From Bacteroidia bacterium (GTDB lineage Bacteria > Bacteroidota > Bacteroidia > 2-12-FULL-35-15): a stretch of 64,000 bases of DNA. This document shows, in pieces, positions 17,763 through 26,347 of the stretch. The position numbers were made by a program, and so were the translations under genes. The stretch is from contig JAURXZ010000001.1 in the NCBI GenBank assembly GCA_030654175.1, forward strand, positions 62,001-126,000, given 5' to 3'. Each line of letters begins with the position of its first letter. The stretch's first letter is position 1. The notes under the pieces were generated by a model, which made no database searches, had not been told where the DNA came from, and was given only the letters and a program-made list of their open reading frames with translations.

Positions 17763-18038
17763 TTATTTTTTATGATAGTTATATGTTTTGTTTAATGACT
17801 TTTTATTTTTCTTTTTGGGGATATCAATAATTATAAGGTACACCATTACTAAGGATGATAAAGCGAAGGCAAACAATACAATAAACAAGTGATCGACCCT
17901 GGAGGTTCCATCTGAATTGTGGCCTAATACATACACCAAACAGCATGTTATGAGCGATAATGATATAAGGATAGCCATAGTGAGATAGATGATTTGTTTG
18001 ATTTTTCTTATTTTTTTCTTTTTATTTCTTTGGCTCAT
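17763..18038 (-). CDS. 91-aa two-span membrane protein between RND pump and adaptor genes
   Basis: The start overlaps the end of the pump gene by 17 nt, so expression is coupled. It has a strongly basic N-terminus (MSQRNKKKKIRKIKQ), two hydrophobic spans (about residues 16-36 and 48-68) and a Lys/Asn-rich tail. I recognise no domain. Placement inside a pump-adaptor operon suggests an accessory role in the complex; nothing more can be said. Confidence 0.7.
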   Translation of the reverse strand: MSQRNKKKKIRKIKQIIYLTMAILISLSLITCCLVYVLGHNSDGTSRVDHLFIVLFAFALSSLVMVYLIIIDIPKKKNKKSLNKTYNYHKK

Positions 18039-21000
18039 TGTATGAGTTTATGTCAATGATGCTCTGATTAAGATTTTTTACTGCATCGGCATACTCGCTC
18101 CGAATACCTATGGCATTATTGGTGAGTAATACCCATTCCAAATAATTAATGTCGCCATTTTGAAACTGAAGATTGGCTGTTTTTATAATTAGATCCGAAT
18201 TCTTTAAAGCAGTATCCTCGTAATAGGTTACTGTTTGCAGATTTTTATTATAATTACTTATAGCCTGGAGATATTCGCTCCGCATGGCTTGTAACCCAAC
18301 AGCATAGTTATTTTCGGCCATCAATGTGTTAACCTTCGAGGCATTGATGCTTGCTTTCTGAGAACCAAAAAATAATGGTATGCCCACTCCGACCTGGAAA
18401 GCCTGAAACCTATTTGAACCCGTATATACTTTTTCATCGGCTCCAACCCCACGAATCGTCATGTTGCTATAAGAAGCAAACACATCAGGCAATAACCTTG
18501 ACTTTTCGAGCTTGTACCTTGATTGGCTTATTACCTGTTTCTGGAATAACTGTTTTATATAGGGGTGTTGCGAAACGATTGTTGTATCGGTAATTTTCGG
18601 CAACGAAAGCTTAAAATCCGATTCCTGCGGAATGAAATCGGTATTTGTATTTAACAGCAACTTGAACTGCATTTGAATAATGGCATAATCACTTTGCAAT
18701 TGTTTCAACTGAATATTGATTTGACCCCGTTGAGTTTCAGCAGTCGTTTTTTCAAGAACATTGCTTGCGCCTGTTTTAAAACGCAGTTCCGCATTTTGAA
18801 GAAACGTACTGTAAATACTGTCAATATGTTGTAAAAGTTCTTGCTTCTGATTCAGGTATGTAAGCTCATAATAGACTTGAGTTACCTGTTTTGTTAGTTC
18901 CCTTTCTCTTACTGCTATATTCAGCATACCGTTTTTCCACTCTTCATTTAAAACAGCTTTTTGCTTTGCATAAACGGTGGGAAATTTGATGTTCTGTTGC
19001 ACGCTGAACCTGTTGTCACGGTAGGCACTGTTTATTTGTCCGTAATCAAAAGCAGCATTGGTTTGCGGAATATTCCATCCTGCACCTTTTAGCTTCTGTA
19101 AATAATCCGCATTCAGCTGCTCGCTTCGGAGTGAAAGATTATTTTTCATAGCGGTATCAACCGCTGCCTGTAAAGTTATAGGAACCTGTGCATTCACATG
19201 ATTAGAAGAAAAGAAAAAGGCAATCAGCAATATTGAAGCAACTGTTCCCGAAGTTGTTTTTGGTGAAATTTTTCCTTTTTCAAAAACCATATAGAGAATA
19301 GGCAGAACAAACAAGGTAAGTAGGGTAGCAATCAATAAACCGCCTATCACTACTGTTGCTAATGGACGCTGAACTTCTGCTCCTTCTCCGTGACTAAGTG
19401 CCATCGGTAAAAAGCCAAGAGAGGCAACAAAAGCCGTCATCAGTACGGGACGCAAACGAATTTTAGTGCCCTGTATAACCACTCGTCTAAGATCGTCCCA
19501 TCCTTCGCTTCTTAAACGATTAAATTCTGCCACCAATACAATGCCATTAAGAACAGCTACACCGAACAATGCAATAAAACCTACACCAGCAGAAATACTG
19601 AACGGAATGCCACGAACAGCTAAGGCTAAAATACCTCCAATGGCCGAAAGTGGAATGGCAGAGTAAATAAGCAATCCGTGTTTTACAGATCTGAAGGCGA
19701 AATACAACATGAGGAAAATTAACAGTAATGAGATTGGAACAGCAATGCTCAGCCTGTTTTTTGCTGCTACCAGGTTTTCAAATGCACCCCCGTAAGTAAT
19801 ATAATAACCCGGTGGTAACTTGATCTGTTGCTCCACTTTTTGTTGTAATTCTTTAACCATACTTTGAATATCTCTGCCTCTTACGTTAAAGCCAACAATA
19901 ATCCTTCTCTGTGCATCTTCACGCTGAATTTGATTCGGTCCTTCTATCACTTCTACTTTAGCTACCTGGGATAAAGGAATTTGAGCGCCTTTGGGTGTAG
20001 GAATCAAAAGATTTTGAACGTCAGATAAATCTTTTCGCTGCTCGCCCGCGAGACGAACAACCAGGTCAAATCGCTTTTCACCCTCAAACACCAATCCGCT
20101 GCTTTGTCCTGCAAAAGCAGTGTTTACCACTTTATTGATATCGTTGATTTTTAATCCGTATTGGGCGATAACGTCACGGTTATACTGTATAACGATTTGA
20201 GGCATACCTGTCACCGCTTCTACATACAAACCACTATTTCCTTCTACGGTTGTACAGATTTCTCCCAACCTTTTTGCATAATGAGCAAGCGTATCAAGAT
20301 TCTCACCAAATATTTTACAAACCACATCCTGTCTTGCTCCCGATATTAGCTCATTAAAGCGCATGGCAACCGGATACTGGAACCCGAACGTTACTCCTGG
20401 AACTTCTTCCAGTTCTTTTGCCATTTTTGCTTCTAACTCCTCATAAGTGGAAGCCGATGTCCATGCTGATTTGTCTTTTAAAATAATCATCATGTCGGTA
20501 GCATCAATAGGCATTGGGTCGGTAGGAATTTCACTACTGCCGGTTTTACCCACGATCTTTTCTATTTCAGGAAATTTTTTCAGTAGAATTCTTGCTCCGG
20601 TTGAAACAGACTTCATAGAAGTATTCAGGTTACTGCCCGGTAACACCCTCGTTTCTACTGCAAAATCGCCCTCAGGTAAAACGGGGATAAATTCACCGCC
20701 CATTTGTGTTAAAACAACAACAGCAATAACGAACAAGCCGATAACGGATCCAATTATCACTTTTGGAATAGTTAAAGCTTTGGTTAACATGCGTTGATAG
20801 AATATCTCGATGCTTTCAACCATCCTGTCAGAAATATTCTTTTTATGGGAAATTTTTTTGCTTAGAAATAAAGCACTCATCATGGGGATATACGTAAGTG
20901 ACAAAATAAAAGCACCCAATAAGGCAAAAGCTACCGTTTGTGCCATTGGTTTGAACATTTTTCCTTCAATGCCTTGTAAAGTGAAGATGGGCAGATAAAC

Positions 21001-22383
21001 AATTAGAATAATGATTTGCCCGAAAACTGCACTGTTCATCATGCGTGAAGCAGAGCCTTTTACTTCTGCATCCATTTCAGACTGACCTAATTTATTAATT
21101 GAGCTAAACCTCTTGCTGTGCGTTAAACTGTGCATTACGGCTTCCACAATAATTACCGCCCCATCTACAATCAACCCAAAATCCAATGCTCCCAAGCTCA
21201 TTAGATTTCCGCTCACACCAAACAAATTCATCATAATAACGGCAAAAAGCATGGCTAATGGAATAACAGAAGCTACAAGGAAACCTGCCCTGAAATTGCC
21301 GAGAAACAAAACAAGTACAAAGATCACAATCAACGCACCCTCCATTAAATTCTTTGAAACAGTGCTGATTGAATTGTTCACCATCTTGGTGCGATCAAGA
21401 AAAGGATCAATAAGTACGCCTTCAGGCAATGTTTTTTGTATCAACTCAATCCGTTCTTTAATACTTTCAATAACCTGGTTACTATTTGCGCCTTTTAACA
21501 TCATCACAACTGCACCCGAAACTTCACTCATGCCATTATAAGTCATAGCGCCATAGCGGGTAGCACTTCCGAGCCCAACCTCTGCAACATCCCTTACAAG
21601 TAAAGGGTTGCCATTTTCTAAATTCTTAATTACTATTTTTTGTATATCTTCTATTGTACCTACCAATCCCTCGGTTCGGATAAATAAAACGGTTGGACCT
21701 TTTTCGATATAAGCACCGCCTGTATTCTGATTGTTACTTTCAAGAGCGTCAAAAACATCATTCACCGTAATGTTATTGGCTTTGAGTTTGGCCGGGTTTA
21801 CTGCAATTTCGTACTGCTTAAGATAGCCACCGAAACTACTTACATCGGCAACGCCTTTCACACCCAGCAATTGTCTTCTTACAATCCAATCCTGAATAGT
21901 CCGTAATTCCATTGCAGTGTATTTGCTTTCATAACCTGGTTTAGGGCGTATTGTGTATTGATAGATTTCACCTAAACCAGTTGTAACAGGTGCAAGTTTG
22001 GGTGTGCCAAAACCTTTTGGTATCTGGTTTTGCGCTTCCTGCAAGCGTTCGGTTACCTGTTGCCTTGCCCAATATACATCTACACCATCGTTAAATACAA
22101 TGGTAACTACCGACAAACCAAAGCGGGAGAAGCTACGGATCTGTTTTAAGCCAGGGATATTGCTGTTTACTTGCTCTATGGGGAAAGTGATAAGTCGCTC
22201 TACATCGGGAGCGCCTAAAGCAGGGGCTACTGTAATTACCTGTACCTGATTGTCGGTGATGTCAGGCACAGCATCTATTGGCAGTTTTGTTATTTCATAA
22301 CTGCCATAACCTATCAGACCAATTATAAAAAGTCCGATAATGAGTTTGTTCTTTATAGAGAACTCAATGATTTTATTAAGCAT
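18022..22383 (-). CDS. Fused CzcA/CusA-type RND pump and TolC-like outer-membrane factor
   Basis: One 1453-aa polypeptide joins an inner-membrane RND pump (about residues 1-1040) to an outer-membrane efflux domain (about 1070-1453). Pump marks: PIDAVPDITDNQVQ, GALDFGLIVDGAVIIVE near residue 400, EVQRPLATVVIGG. Between them lies a signal-like helix (SILLIAFFFSSNHVNAQ) and then TolC-family sequence (ITLQAAVDTAMKNNLSL, YYELTYLNQK, two such helical repeats). The start is set at ATG 22383 (MLNKIIEFSIKNKLIIG); a longer frame upstream is not needed. Fusion of these partners is known in Bacteroidota. Proteolytic separation at the NAQ site is possible and would explain how both membranes are reached. 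Confidence 0.93.
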   Translation of the reverse strand: MLNKIIEFSIKNKLIIGLFIIGLIGYGSYEITKLPIDAVPDITDNQVQVITVAPALGAPDVERLITFPIEQVNSNIPGLKQIRSFSRFGLSVVTIVFNDGVDVYWARQQVTERLQEAQNQIPKGFGTPKLAPVTTGLGEIYQYTIRPKPGYESKYTAMELRTIQDWIVRRQLLGVKGVADVSSFGGYLKQYEIAVNPAKLKANNITVNDVFDALESNNQNTGGAYIEKGPTVLFIRTEGLVGTIEDIQKIVIKNLENGNPLLVRDVAEVGLGSATRYGAMTYNGMSEVSGAVVMMLKGANSNQVIESIKERIELIQKTLPEGVLIDPFLDRTKMVNNSISTVSKNLMEGALIVIFVLVLFLGNFRAGFLVASVIPLAMLFAVIMMNLFGVSGNLMSLGALDFGLIVDGAVIIVEAVMHSLTHSKRFSSINKLGQSEMDAEVKGSASRMMNSAVFGQIIILIVYLPIFTLQGIEGKMFKPMAQTVAFALLGAFILSLTYIPMMSALFLSKKISHKKNISDRMVESIEIFYQRMLTKALTIPKVIIGSVIGLFVIAVVVLTQMGGEFIPVLPEGDFAVETRVLPGSNLNTSMKSVSTGARILLKKFPEIEKIVGKTGSSEIPTDPMPIDATDMMIILKDKSAWTSASTYEELEAKMAKELEEVPGVTFGFQYPVAMRFNELISGARQDVVCKIFGENLDTLAHYAKRLGEICTTVEGNSGLYVEAVTGMPQIVIQYNRDVIAQYGLKINDINKVVNTAFAGQSSGLVFEGEKRFDLVVRLAGEQRKDLSDVQNLLIPTPKGAQIPLSQVAKVEVIEGPNQIQREDAQRRIIVGFNVRGRDIQSMVKELQQKVEQQIKLPPGYYITYGGAFENLVAAKNRLSIAVPISLLLIFLMLYFAFRSVKHGLLIYSAIPLSAIGGILALAVRGIPFSISAGVGFIALFGVAVLNGIVLVAEFNRLRSEGWDDLRRVVIQGTKIRLRPVLMTAFVASLGFLPMALSHGEGAEVQRPLATVVIGGLLIATLLTLFVLPILYMVFEKGKISPKTTSGTVASILLIAFFFSSNHVNAQVPITLQAAVDTAMKNNLSLRSEQLNADYLQKLKGAGWNIPQTNAAFDYGQINSAYRDNRFSVQQNIKFPTVYAKQKAVLNEEWKNGMLNIAVRERELTKQVTQVYYELTYLNQKQELLQHIDSIYSTFLQNAELRFKTGASNVLEKTTAETQRGQINIQLKQLQSDYAIIQMQFKLLLNTNTDFIPQESDFKLSLPKITDTTIVSQHPYIKQLFQKQVISQSRYKLEKSRLLPDVFASYSNMTIRGVGADEKVYTGSNRFQAFQVGVGIPLFFGSQKASINASKVNTLMAENNYAVGLQAMRSEYLQAISNYNKNLQTVTYYEDTALKNSDLIIKTANLQFQNGDINYLEWVLLTNNAIGIRSEYADAVKNLNQSIIDINSYNEPKK

Positions 22384-22420
22384 ATTTTTGTTGATTTGAA
22401 GATATAAAATAGGATATCCC

Positions 22421-22438
22421 ATAAGGGGATGCCCTTAT
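22421..22438. repeat. Inverted repeat in the leader of the fused RND gene
   Basis: ATAAGGG (22421-22427) and CCCTTAT (22432-22438) flank a 4-nt loop, about 38 nt upstream of the ATG at 22383. A second, looser pair AATCTAAA/TTTAGATT lies at 22445-22471. Neither is followed by a T-run, so operators or leader structures are more likely than terminators. Confidence 0.4.
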
Positions 22439-22477
22439 AGGTATAATCTAAAACAATAACACGTTTAGATTGAAAAA

Positions 22478-22834
22478 TTAAGAAATAGGAGGTCCTCTAA
22501 GTGAGTGGGATTTGCTATATGGATCATCAGGGGGATAATCCTCTGCAATATAAAATTCTTGCTTCTGTGTTTCACCAATTAATTCAAGATTGATAATTGT
22601 ATGAACAATAGACAGAAATACAAAGTTGTTATTTAAGCTAACCTGATCGTTTGATTGAATATAGGATTCATCTAATTGTCCGAAAGAAAATAAACTGTGG
22701 CTTTTTTCATCCTCATCGTCATGATGCGCCATTTCTCTAACATCATCGTGATGATAATGGGCAACCATGCCATGCCCCAAAACAAGACCATAGGCTAAAA
22801 GCACAAAGAAAGCTATGAGAATTTTTTTATTCAT
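22478..22834 (-). CDS. Exported His/Asp-rich small protein ending in RGPPIS
   Basis: This 118-aa protein starts with a signal helix (MNKKILIAFFVLLAYGLVLG) and then an exposed His-rich stretch (HGMVAHYHHDDVREMAHHDD) likely to bind Zn, Ni or Cu. The C-terminus reads SKSHSLRGPPIS, comparable in place and shape to the WQPPKI[AS] tails of the proteins at 3277 and 8624. As there, an RND pump gene follows. A start 9 nt further upstream (22843) is also possible; the chosen one gives a normal signal peptide. Confidence 0.75.
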   Translation of the reverse strand: MNKKILIAFFVLLAYGLVLGHGMVAHYHHDDVREMAHHDDEDEKSHSLFSFGQLDESYIQSNDQVSLNNNFVFLSIVHTIINLELIGETQKQEFYIAEDYPPDDPYSKSHSLRGPPIS

Positions 22835-22997
22835 TCGATGCAAAATTATAAAAATAATTAGAATAAAGCATTAATTTGATTAAAAACAAATAAATTATCT
22901 GTATTTGAGTAACATTTCACTCAAAATCTACACTAAAAGGATAGAGATTTTGTTCGATAATTCTTCTTTTCCAAGTCGTTTATGAGGTGCTTTATCA

Positions 22998-24224
22998 TTA
23001 AAAGTAAGTTGAAAACCCAAACTGGAAGCCTGCGGTGCGTGCTGCCGGATTTCCTAACAGATCTCTTTGCCAATGGTATCGATAATTTACACGAATTACT
23101 GTTTGAGTTGATGGTCGGAAACTAATACCGGGTACAATAGCAATAATGTGGTCATAAATATTTTCTCCTGTCTCATCGAAAGTTCCAACGTTATAATCCG
23201 TGTATTCAGTTCGAAAAGCAAGGTTAATCGTACTGTTTTCCCACCCGAACATTTTACGTTTTACAATGGGCTGAACAATATCTAAAAATCCACCTTGCTG
23301 TTTATTTCCGAATTGTGATGGAGAAGAAACAGGGACATCAACTATTGCCCAAACCCATTCTGCATTAAAGTATGTATTGATTTTAGGAACTGTTGTATTG
23401 AAGTCAATAGCAAAAACATCTACCCTTCTTTTACTGTCTATTACTATACCTTCTTCTTTAAACTTATTATATACCCCACCCATCCATGAGATACCAACCT
23501 CTCCAATTTTACGATGGCGAATAGCTGTTTTAACTGTTGTTAAAGGAATACCATTAAAACTTTCTTCAAAGCGTTCAGGATTTTTTTTACTTTCCGGGAG
23601 CCACGTTCTGTTTTCTTCGTTGGCAATTATTTTATCGTCAAACCCATTGGTTAAATAGGCTTCGTAGGCCCACACCAAATTATTACGCCCATATTTTCCA
23701 AAAATACCAAAGCCTACATTGCTCCATGTGGAAGGAATGATTGTTGTAGCAGATATTGGTCTGCTTATAAATTCCCATTTCGGTCCATCGTGATTTTGAT
23801 TGAATGCCCCGATAGGATTCATCAACACACCACCACGTAAATTAAATAAGGGATGAAGTTCAATGTCCATCGAAGCAAACTCAATTCCTATTTCTTTTCC
23901 TCCTTCTTCCAGCTCAATTTCGGATAAAAACTTAATGCGTTTTTTGATAGTAGATGATAAAAATATTGTCATTCGAGGAATTTGAAATGATAAACCTTCC
24001 GAAACTCCATCCGTACCAAAATAACTACTGTTGGCCTCCAGATACCCACCTATTGATACAGGCAGTTTTCCCATTTGAAGAAAAGGACGGTTGTACACCG
24101 CATCCATATTAAGTTTCAGTTTGCTTGTATCTGCCGGGATTCGTTTAAAGAAAGATGAATCACTTTGTGAAAAAGCAGGAATGCTTAAGAGGGAAGTGAG
24201 TAAAAATAAAAGTGTTTGTTTCAT
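22998..24224 (-). CDS. Outer-membrane beta-barrel (porin-like) protein
   Basis: This 408-aa protein has a signal peptide ending PAFSQ and alternating amphipathic strands with aromatic ends (SIGGYLEANSSYFG, MTIFLSSTIKKRIKFLSEIE, FRPSTQTVIRVNYRYHWQRD), finishing with a terminal Phe (FQFGFSTYF), as outer-membrane barrels do. It resembles porins seen with redox proteins in Bacteroidota. The ATG overlaps the stop of the Rieske gene (ATGA at 24221-24224), so it is part of the redox operon starting at 26247. It may pass an oxidisable or metal substrate. Confidence 0.85.
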   Translation of the reverse strand: MKQTLLFLLTSLLSIPAFSQSDSSFFKRIPADTSKLKLNMDAVYNRPFLQMGKLPVSIGGYLEANSSYFGTDGVSEGLSFQIPRMTIFLSSTIKKRIKFLSEIELEEGGKEIGIEFASMDIELHPLFNLRGGVLMNPIGAFNQNHDGPKWEFISRPISATTIIPSTWSNVGFGIFGKYGRNNLVWAYEAYLTNGFDDKIIANEENRTWLPESKKNPERFEESFNGIPLTTVKTAIRHRKIGEVGISWMGGVYNKFKEEGIVIDSKRRVDVFAIDFNTTVPKINTYFNAEWVWAIVDVPVSSPSQFGNKQQGGFLDIVQPIVKRKMFGWENSTINLAFRTEYTDYNVGTFDETGENIYDHIIAIVPGISFRPSTQTVIRVNYRYHWQRDLLGNPAARTAGFQFGFSTYF

Positions 24225-24664
24225 GCTGCTAATTGTATGTATATATTTTTTTCATCGGTCGTTACCGGAAACGATTTCAATTTTTGTTCTGCCGGGCCTT
24301 GTATAACATCCCCCTTATTGCTGAACTCACTTCCATGTGCGGAACAAGTGAGCATATCTCCATTTACATTTAATTCATTGCCCTGGTGTGTACAACGAAG
24401 TAACAAGGCAGAAAAGTTATTCTCTGAAAAGCGATATACCACTATCGGACAGTCTGAGTTTTCGAGCTTTGTAATAATGTATTTACGAAATGTTGTTTTA
24501 TCTTTTTTTAATATAATGAAATCAGATTTATTTATTTGCAACCGGTTATTACTTGCAATCCCTTGTACATAATGAGTAGCGCCACAACTTTCAATAAACA
24601 GCGAAAGCCCCAAACAGGAAGCTCCTAATAATCCACATTGCTTAATAAAGTTTCTTCGTTCCAT
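24221..24664 (-). CDS. Rieske (2Fe-2S) protein with Tat-like/lipoprotein signal
   Basis: Electron-transfer protein of 147 aa. The N-terminus MERRNFIKQCGLLGASCLGL resembles a Tat signal followed by lipobox-like Cys. The Rieske ligands are CTHQG (C-x-H) and CSAHG (C-x2-H), with the closing FSNKGDVIQGPA. I chose ATG 24664, 1 nt after the stop of the upstream di-heme gene; five upstream residues would overlap that gene. Expected in the periplasm as partner of the di-heme protein. Confidence 0.92.
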   Translation of the reverse strand: MERRNFIKQCGLLGASCLGLSLFIESCGATHYVQGIASNNRLQINKSDFIILKKDKTTFRKYIITKLENSDCPIVVYRFSENNFSALLLRCTHQGNELNVNGDMLTCSAHGSEFSNKGDVIQGPAEQKLKSFPVTTDEKNIYIQLAA

Positions 24665-24665
24665 A

Positions 24666-25889
24666 TTACAGCGATTCAAGAAATTTGATTATTTGTTTTT
24701 TCTCTTGTTCTGATAAAGCATTAAAAGCGGTTCTTCTGCTGGCAGCTTCTCCACCATGAAAGGATATAGCACCTTCAATAGTAGTTGCCCGTCCATCGTG
24801 CAGTAAAAACAACTGGCCTCCCTGTGAATCTTTCGCTAAGCCAAGTCCCCAAAGTGGCGGTGTTCTCCATTCACTGCCCTTCGCATTTCCTTCAGGATAA
24901 TTATCGTCTAATAATTGTCCCATATCATGTAATAATAAATCAGAATACGGATGGAATGTTTGATTACTCAATGCTTCAATATCTGATTGTGCTGTGGTAA
25001 AGGTAGATTTGTGGCAACCGGTACAACCAATCTGATTGAATAGGTTTTCTCCTGCTATTACATCAGGATCATCAGCATTTCTTCGGGTAGGAGCTTTCAA
25101 AGTCCGCATATAGAACACAAGGCTATGCACAAAACTTGCTGATACTTCGGGATCCGCAACATTGTCGCCTGTATTAATTCCAGCTTGCACGTTATATAAA
25201 TCCTGCATATCAAAATCAGAAGTAATTCCTATATCCTGTTTCAAAGCAAATACAACCTGGTCTTGAATTGTAACTTTTTCAGCCTTCTTTCCGAAACGGC
25301 CAATATACTGGCCACCATTTGCAATATGAATAGATTGCGGAATAAAGAAACTGGTAGGATTTACATAATTAACTCTGCCGGAAATACCATCTCCATTGAC
25401 ATCGTTAGAATCTACGTTAGCTAAAATAGAAGCATCTGATAAGGCTGCTATATAACCTAACCCCATTACTGCTGGAGCCATGCGCTTGCTAAGCACATTC
25501 GCTTCGCCCGGTATTACTTCAGCCGGATAACCCATAATGGAGCTTTGCTGTAATTGTGGGCCACCTTTACTTAGTAAATAATCTACTATTGAGCCATTGA
25601 CATTTGCAAAGCGTGTAAGAACATTAGTGGGGTGTCCTTTCCCGTTCCCTGCATGGCAATTAGAGCAAGATGTTTGAACAAATATTGGCCCCAATCCTTG
25701 TTCAGGGGTAAATATTTTACCAAATGCCACGTCTCCAACTAAATGTTCATGTTCTTGCTGCGGAGTAAGTCCGGGGATAGTTCCCGCTAAAACTGCTTCA
25801 TCTTTTGGAGCAGGGGGAAGCATTTTTTCGCAGGCAACCATTGTGATTATAAATAGTGCTATGCTTCCAAGTAGTATTGTTTTTTTCAT
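24666..25889 (-). CDS. Di-heme c-type oxidoreductase (DUF1111 / DHOR-like) lipoprotein
   Basis: Periplasmic lipoprotein of 407 aa (lipobox MVAC near residue 20). Two c-type heme sites are visible: CSNCH at about residues 75-79 and CTGCH near 288-292, with the family context GLGPIFVQTSCSNCHAGNGK and SEWRTPPLWGLGL, HDGRATTIEGAISFHGGEA. This matches the di-heme oxidoreductases related to cytochrome c peroxidase and thiol/iron-linked systems. The start is ATG 25889 (MKKTILLGS), 10 nt after the upstream gene; a longer frame would overlap it without need. Confidence 0.92.
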   Translation of the reverse strand: MKKTILLGSIALFIITMVACEKMLPPAPKDEAVLAGTIPGLTPQQEHEHLVGDVAFGKIFTPEQGLGPIFVQTSCSNCHAGNGKGHPTNVLTRFANVNGSIVDYLLSKGGPQLQQSSIMGYPAEVIPGEANVLSKRMAPAVMGLGYIAALSDASILANVDSNDVNGDGISGRVNYVNPTSFFIPQSIHIANGGQYIGRFGKKAEKVTIQDQVVFALKQDIGITSDFDMQDLYNVQAGINTGDNVADPEVSASFVHSLVFYMRTLKAPTRRNADDPDVIAGENLFNQIGCTGCHKSTFTTAQSDIEALSNQTFHPYSDLLLHDMGQLLDDNYPEGNAKGSEWRTPPLWGLGLAKDSQGGQLFLLHDGRATTIEGAISFHGGEAASRRTAFNALSEQEKKQIIKFLESL

Positions 25890-25899
25890 AGTTGGTGTA

Positions 25900-26247
25900 T
25901 TAATTATTTGGCGCACCTGAATTTATCCAGCACTTTATTTTTTTTCTGTCTTCTAAAGAAAGCGGGCTGGTGGCTGGCATTGTTTTGTTTGTAACAACTC
26001 TGCTTTCTAAAGTTCCGCTGGAAGCAACCGCTTTCAAGCCACTATAAGAAGTATAATCTCCATTGCTGGAACCTCCATTGTGGCAACCGGACGAAAGGCA
26101 ATTTGCATTGATTATTGGTTTTATATCCGAGTTATAACTTGGACTTACGCCTGAACAATCAATGACTTCTTCTTTCTCTTTCTTTTTACAGCTTTCTATT
26201 AATATCGCTAATATCAAAACCGACAAAAATATTTTAACCCATCTCAT
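25900..26247 (-). CDS. Small c-type-cytochrome-like lipoprotein with C-x4-CH site
   Basis: This 115-aa lipoprotein (lipobox IESCKKK) has one heme-like site in INANCLSSGCHNGG: the two Cys are separated by four residues, not two. It continues with DYTSYSGLKAVASSG, MPATSPLSLEDRKKIKCWIN. Similar short proteins with a C-x4-CH site occur in Bacteroidota redox operons. It is the first gene of the minus-strand operon; the DtxR-type palindrome at 26280 lies 33 bp upstream of its start, so metal-dependent control is likely. Confidence 0.8.
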   Translation of the reverse strand: MRWVKIFLSVLILAILIESCKKKEKEEVIDCSGVSPSYNSDIKPIINANCLSSGCHNGGSSNGDYTSYSGLKAVASSGTLESRVVTNKTMPATSPLSLEDRKKIKCWINSGAPNN

Positions 26248-26279
26248 TTCATCAAATATTTAGGCAAATATAATATAAA

Positions 26280-26299
26280 TATTTAGGTTAGTCTAAATA
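26280..26299. promoter_or_regulatory. DtxR/MntR-type operator between divergent units
   Basis: TATTTAG-N6-CTAAATA palindrome in the intergenic space between the redox operon (start 26247, minus) and the repressor gene (26348, plus). A half-like copy (AAATATTTAGG) also lies near 26254. The core resembles metal-repressor boxes of the DtxR family, and a related palindrome lies at 27065-27085. Self-control of the repressor is inferred. Confidence 0.65.
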
Positions 26300-26322
26300 A
26301 TTAGTTTTACCGACAAAATTAT

Positions 26323-26330
26323 TATATTTG
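26323..26330 (+). promoter_or_regulatory. -7 element of Bacteroidota type for the repressor gene
   Basis: TATATTTG fits the TAnnTTTG consensus used by the Bacteroidota primary sigma factor. It lies 17 nt before the start ATG at 26348 and just downstream of the palindrome at 26280-26299, so a bound repressor would cover the -33 region. Confidence 0.5.
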
Positions 26331-26347
26331 TAATAAATTTGAAGCCA

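Noticed and set aside
22384-22422. N-terminal extension of the fused RND pump
   Set aside because: The 13 residues are not in related pumps, and MLNKIIEFSIKNK at 22383 matches the normal start.
22421-22471. Terminator between the His-rich gene and the fused pump
   Set aside because: The two inverted repeats have no T-run on the minus strand, so they are listed as possible operators or leader structures.
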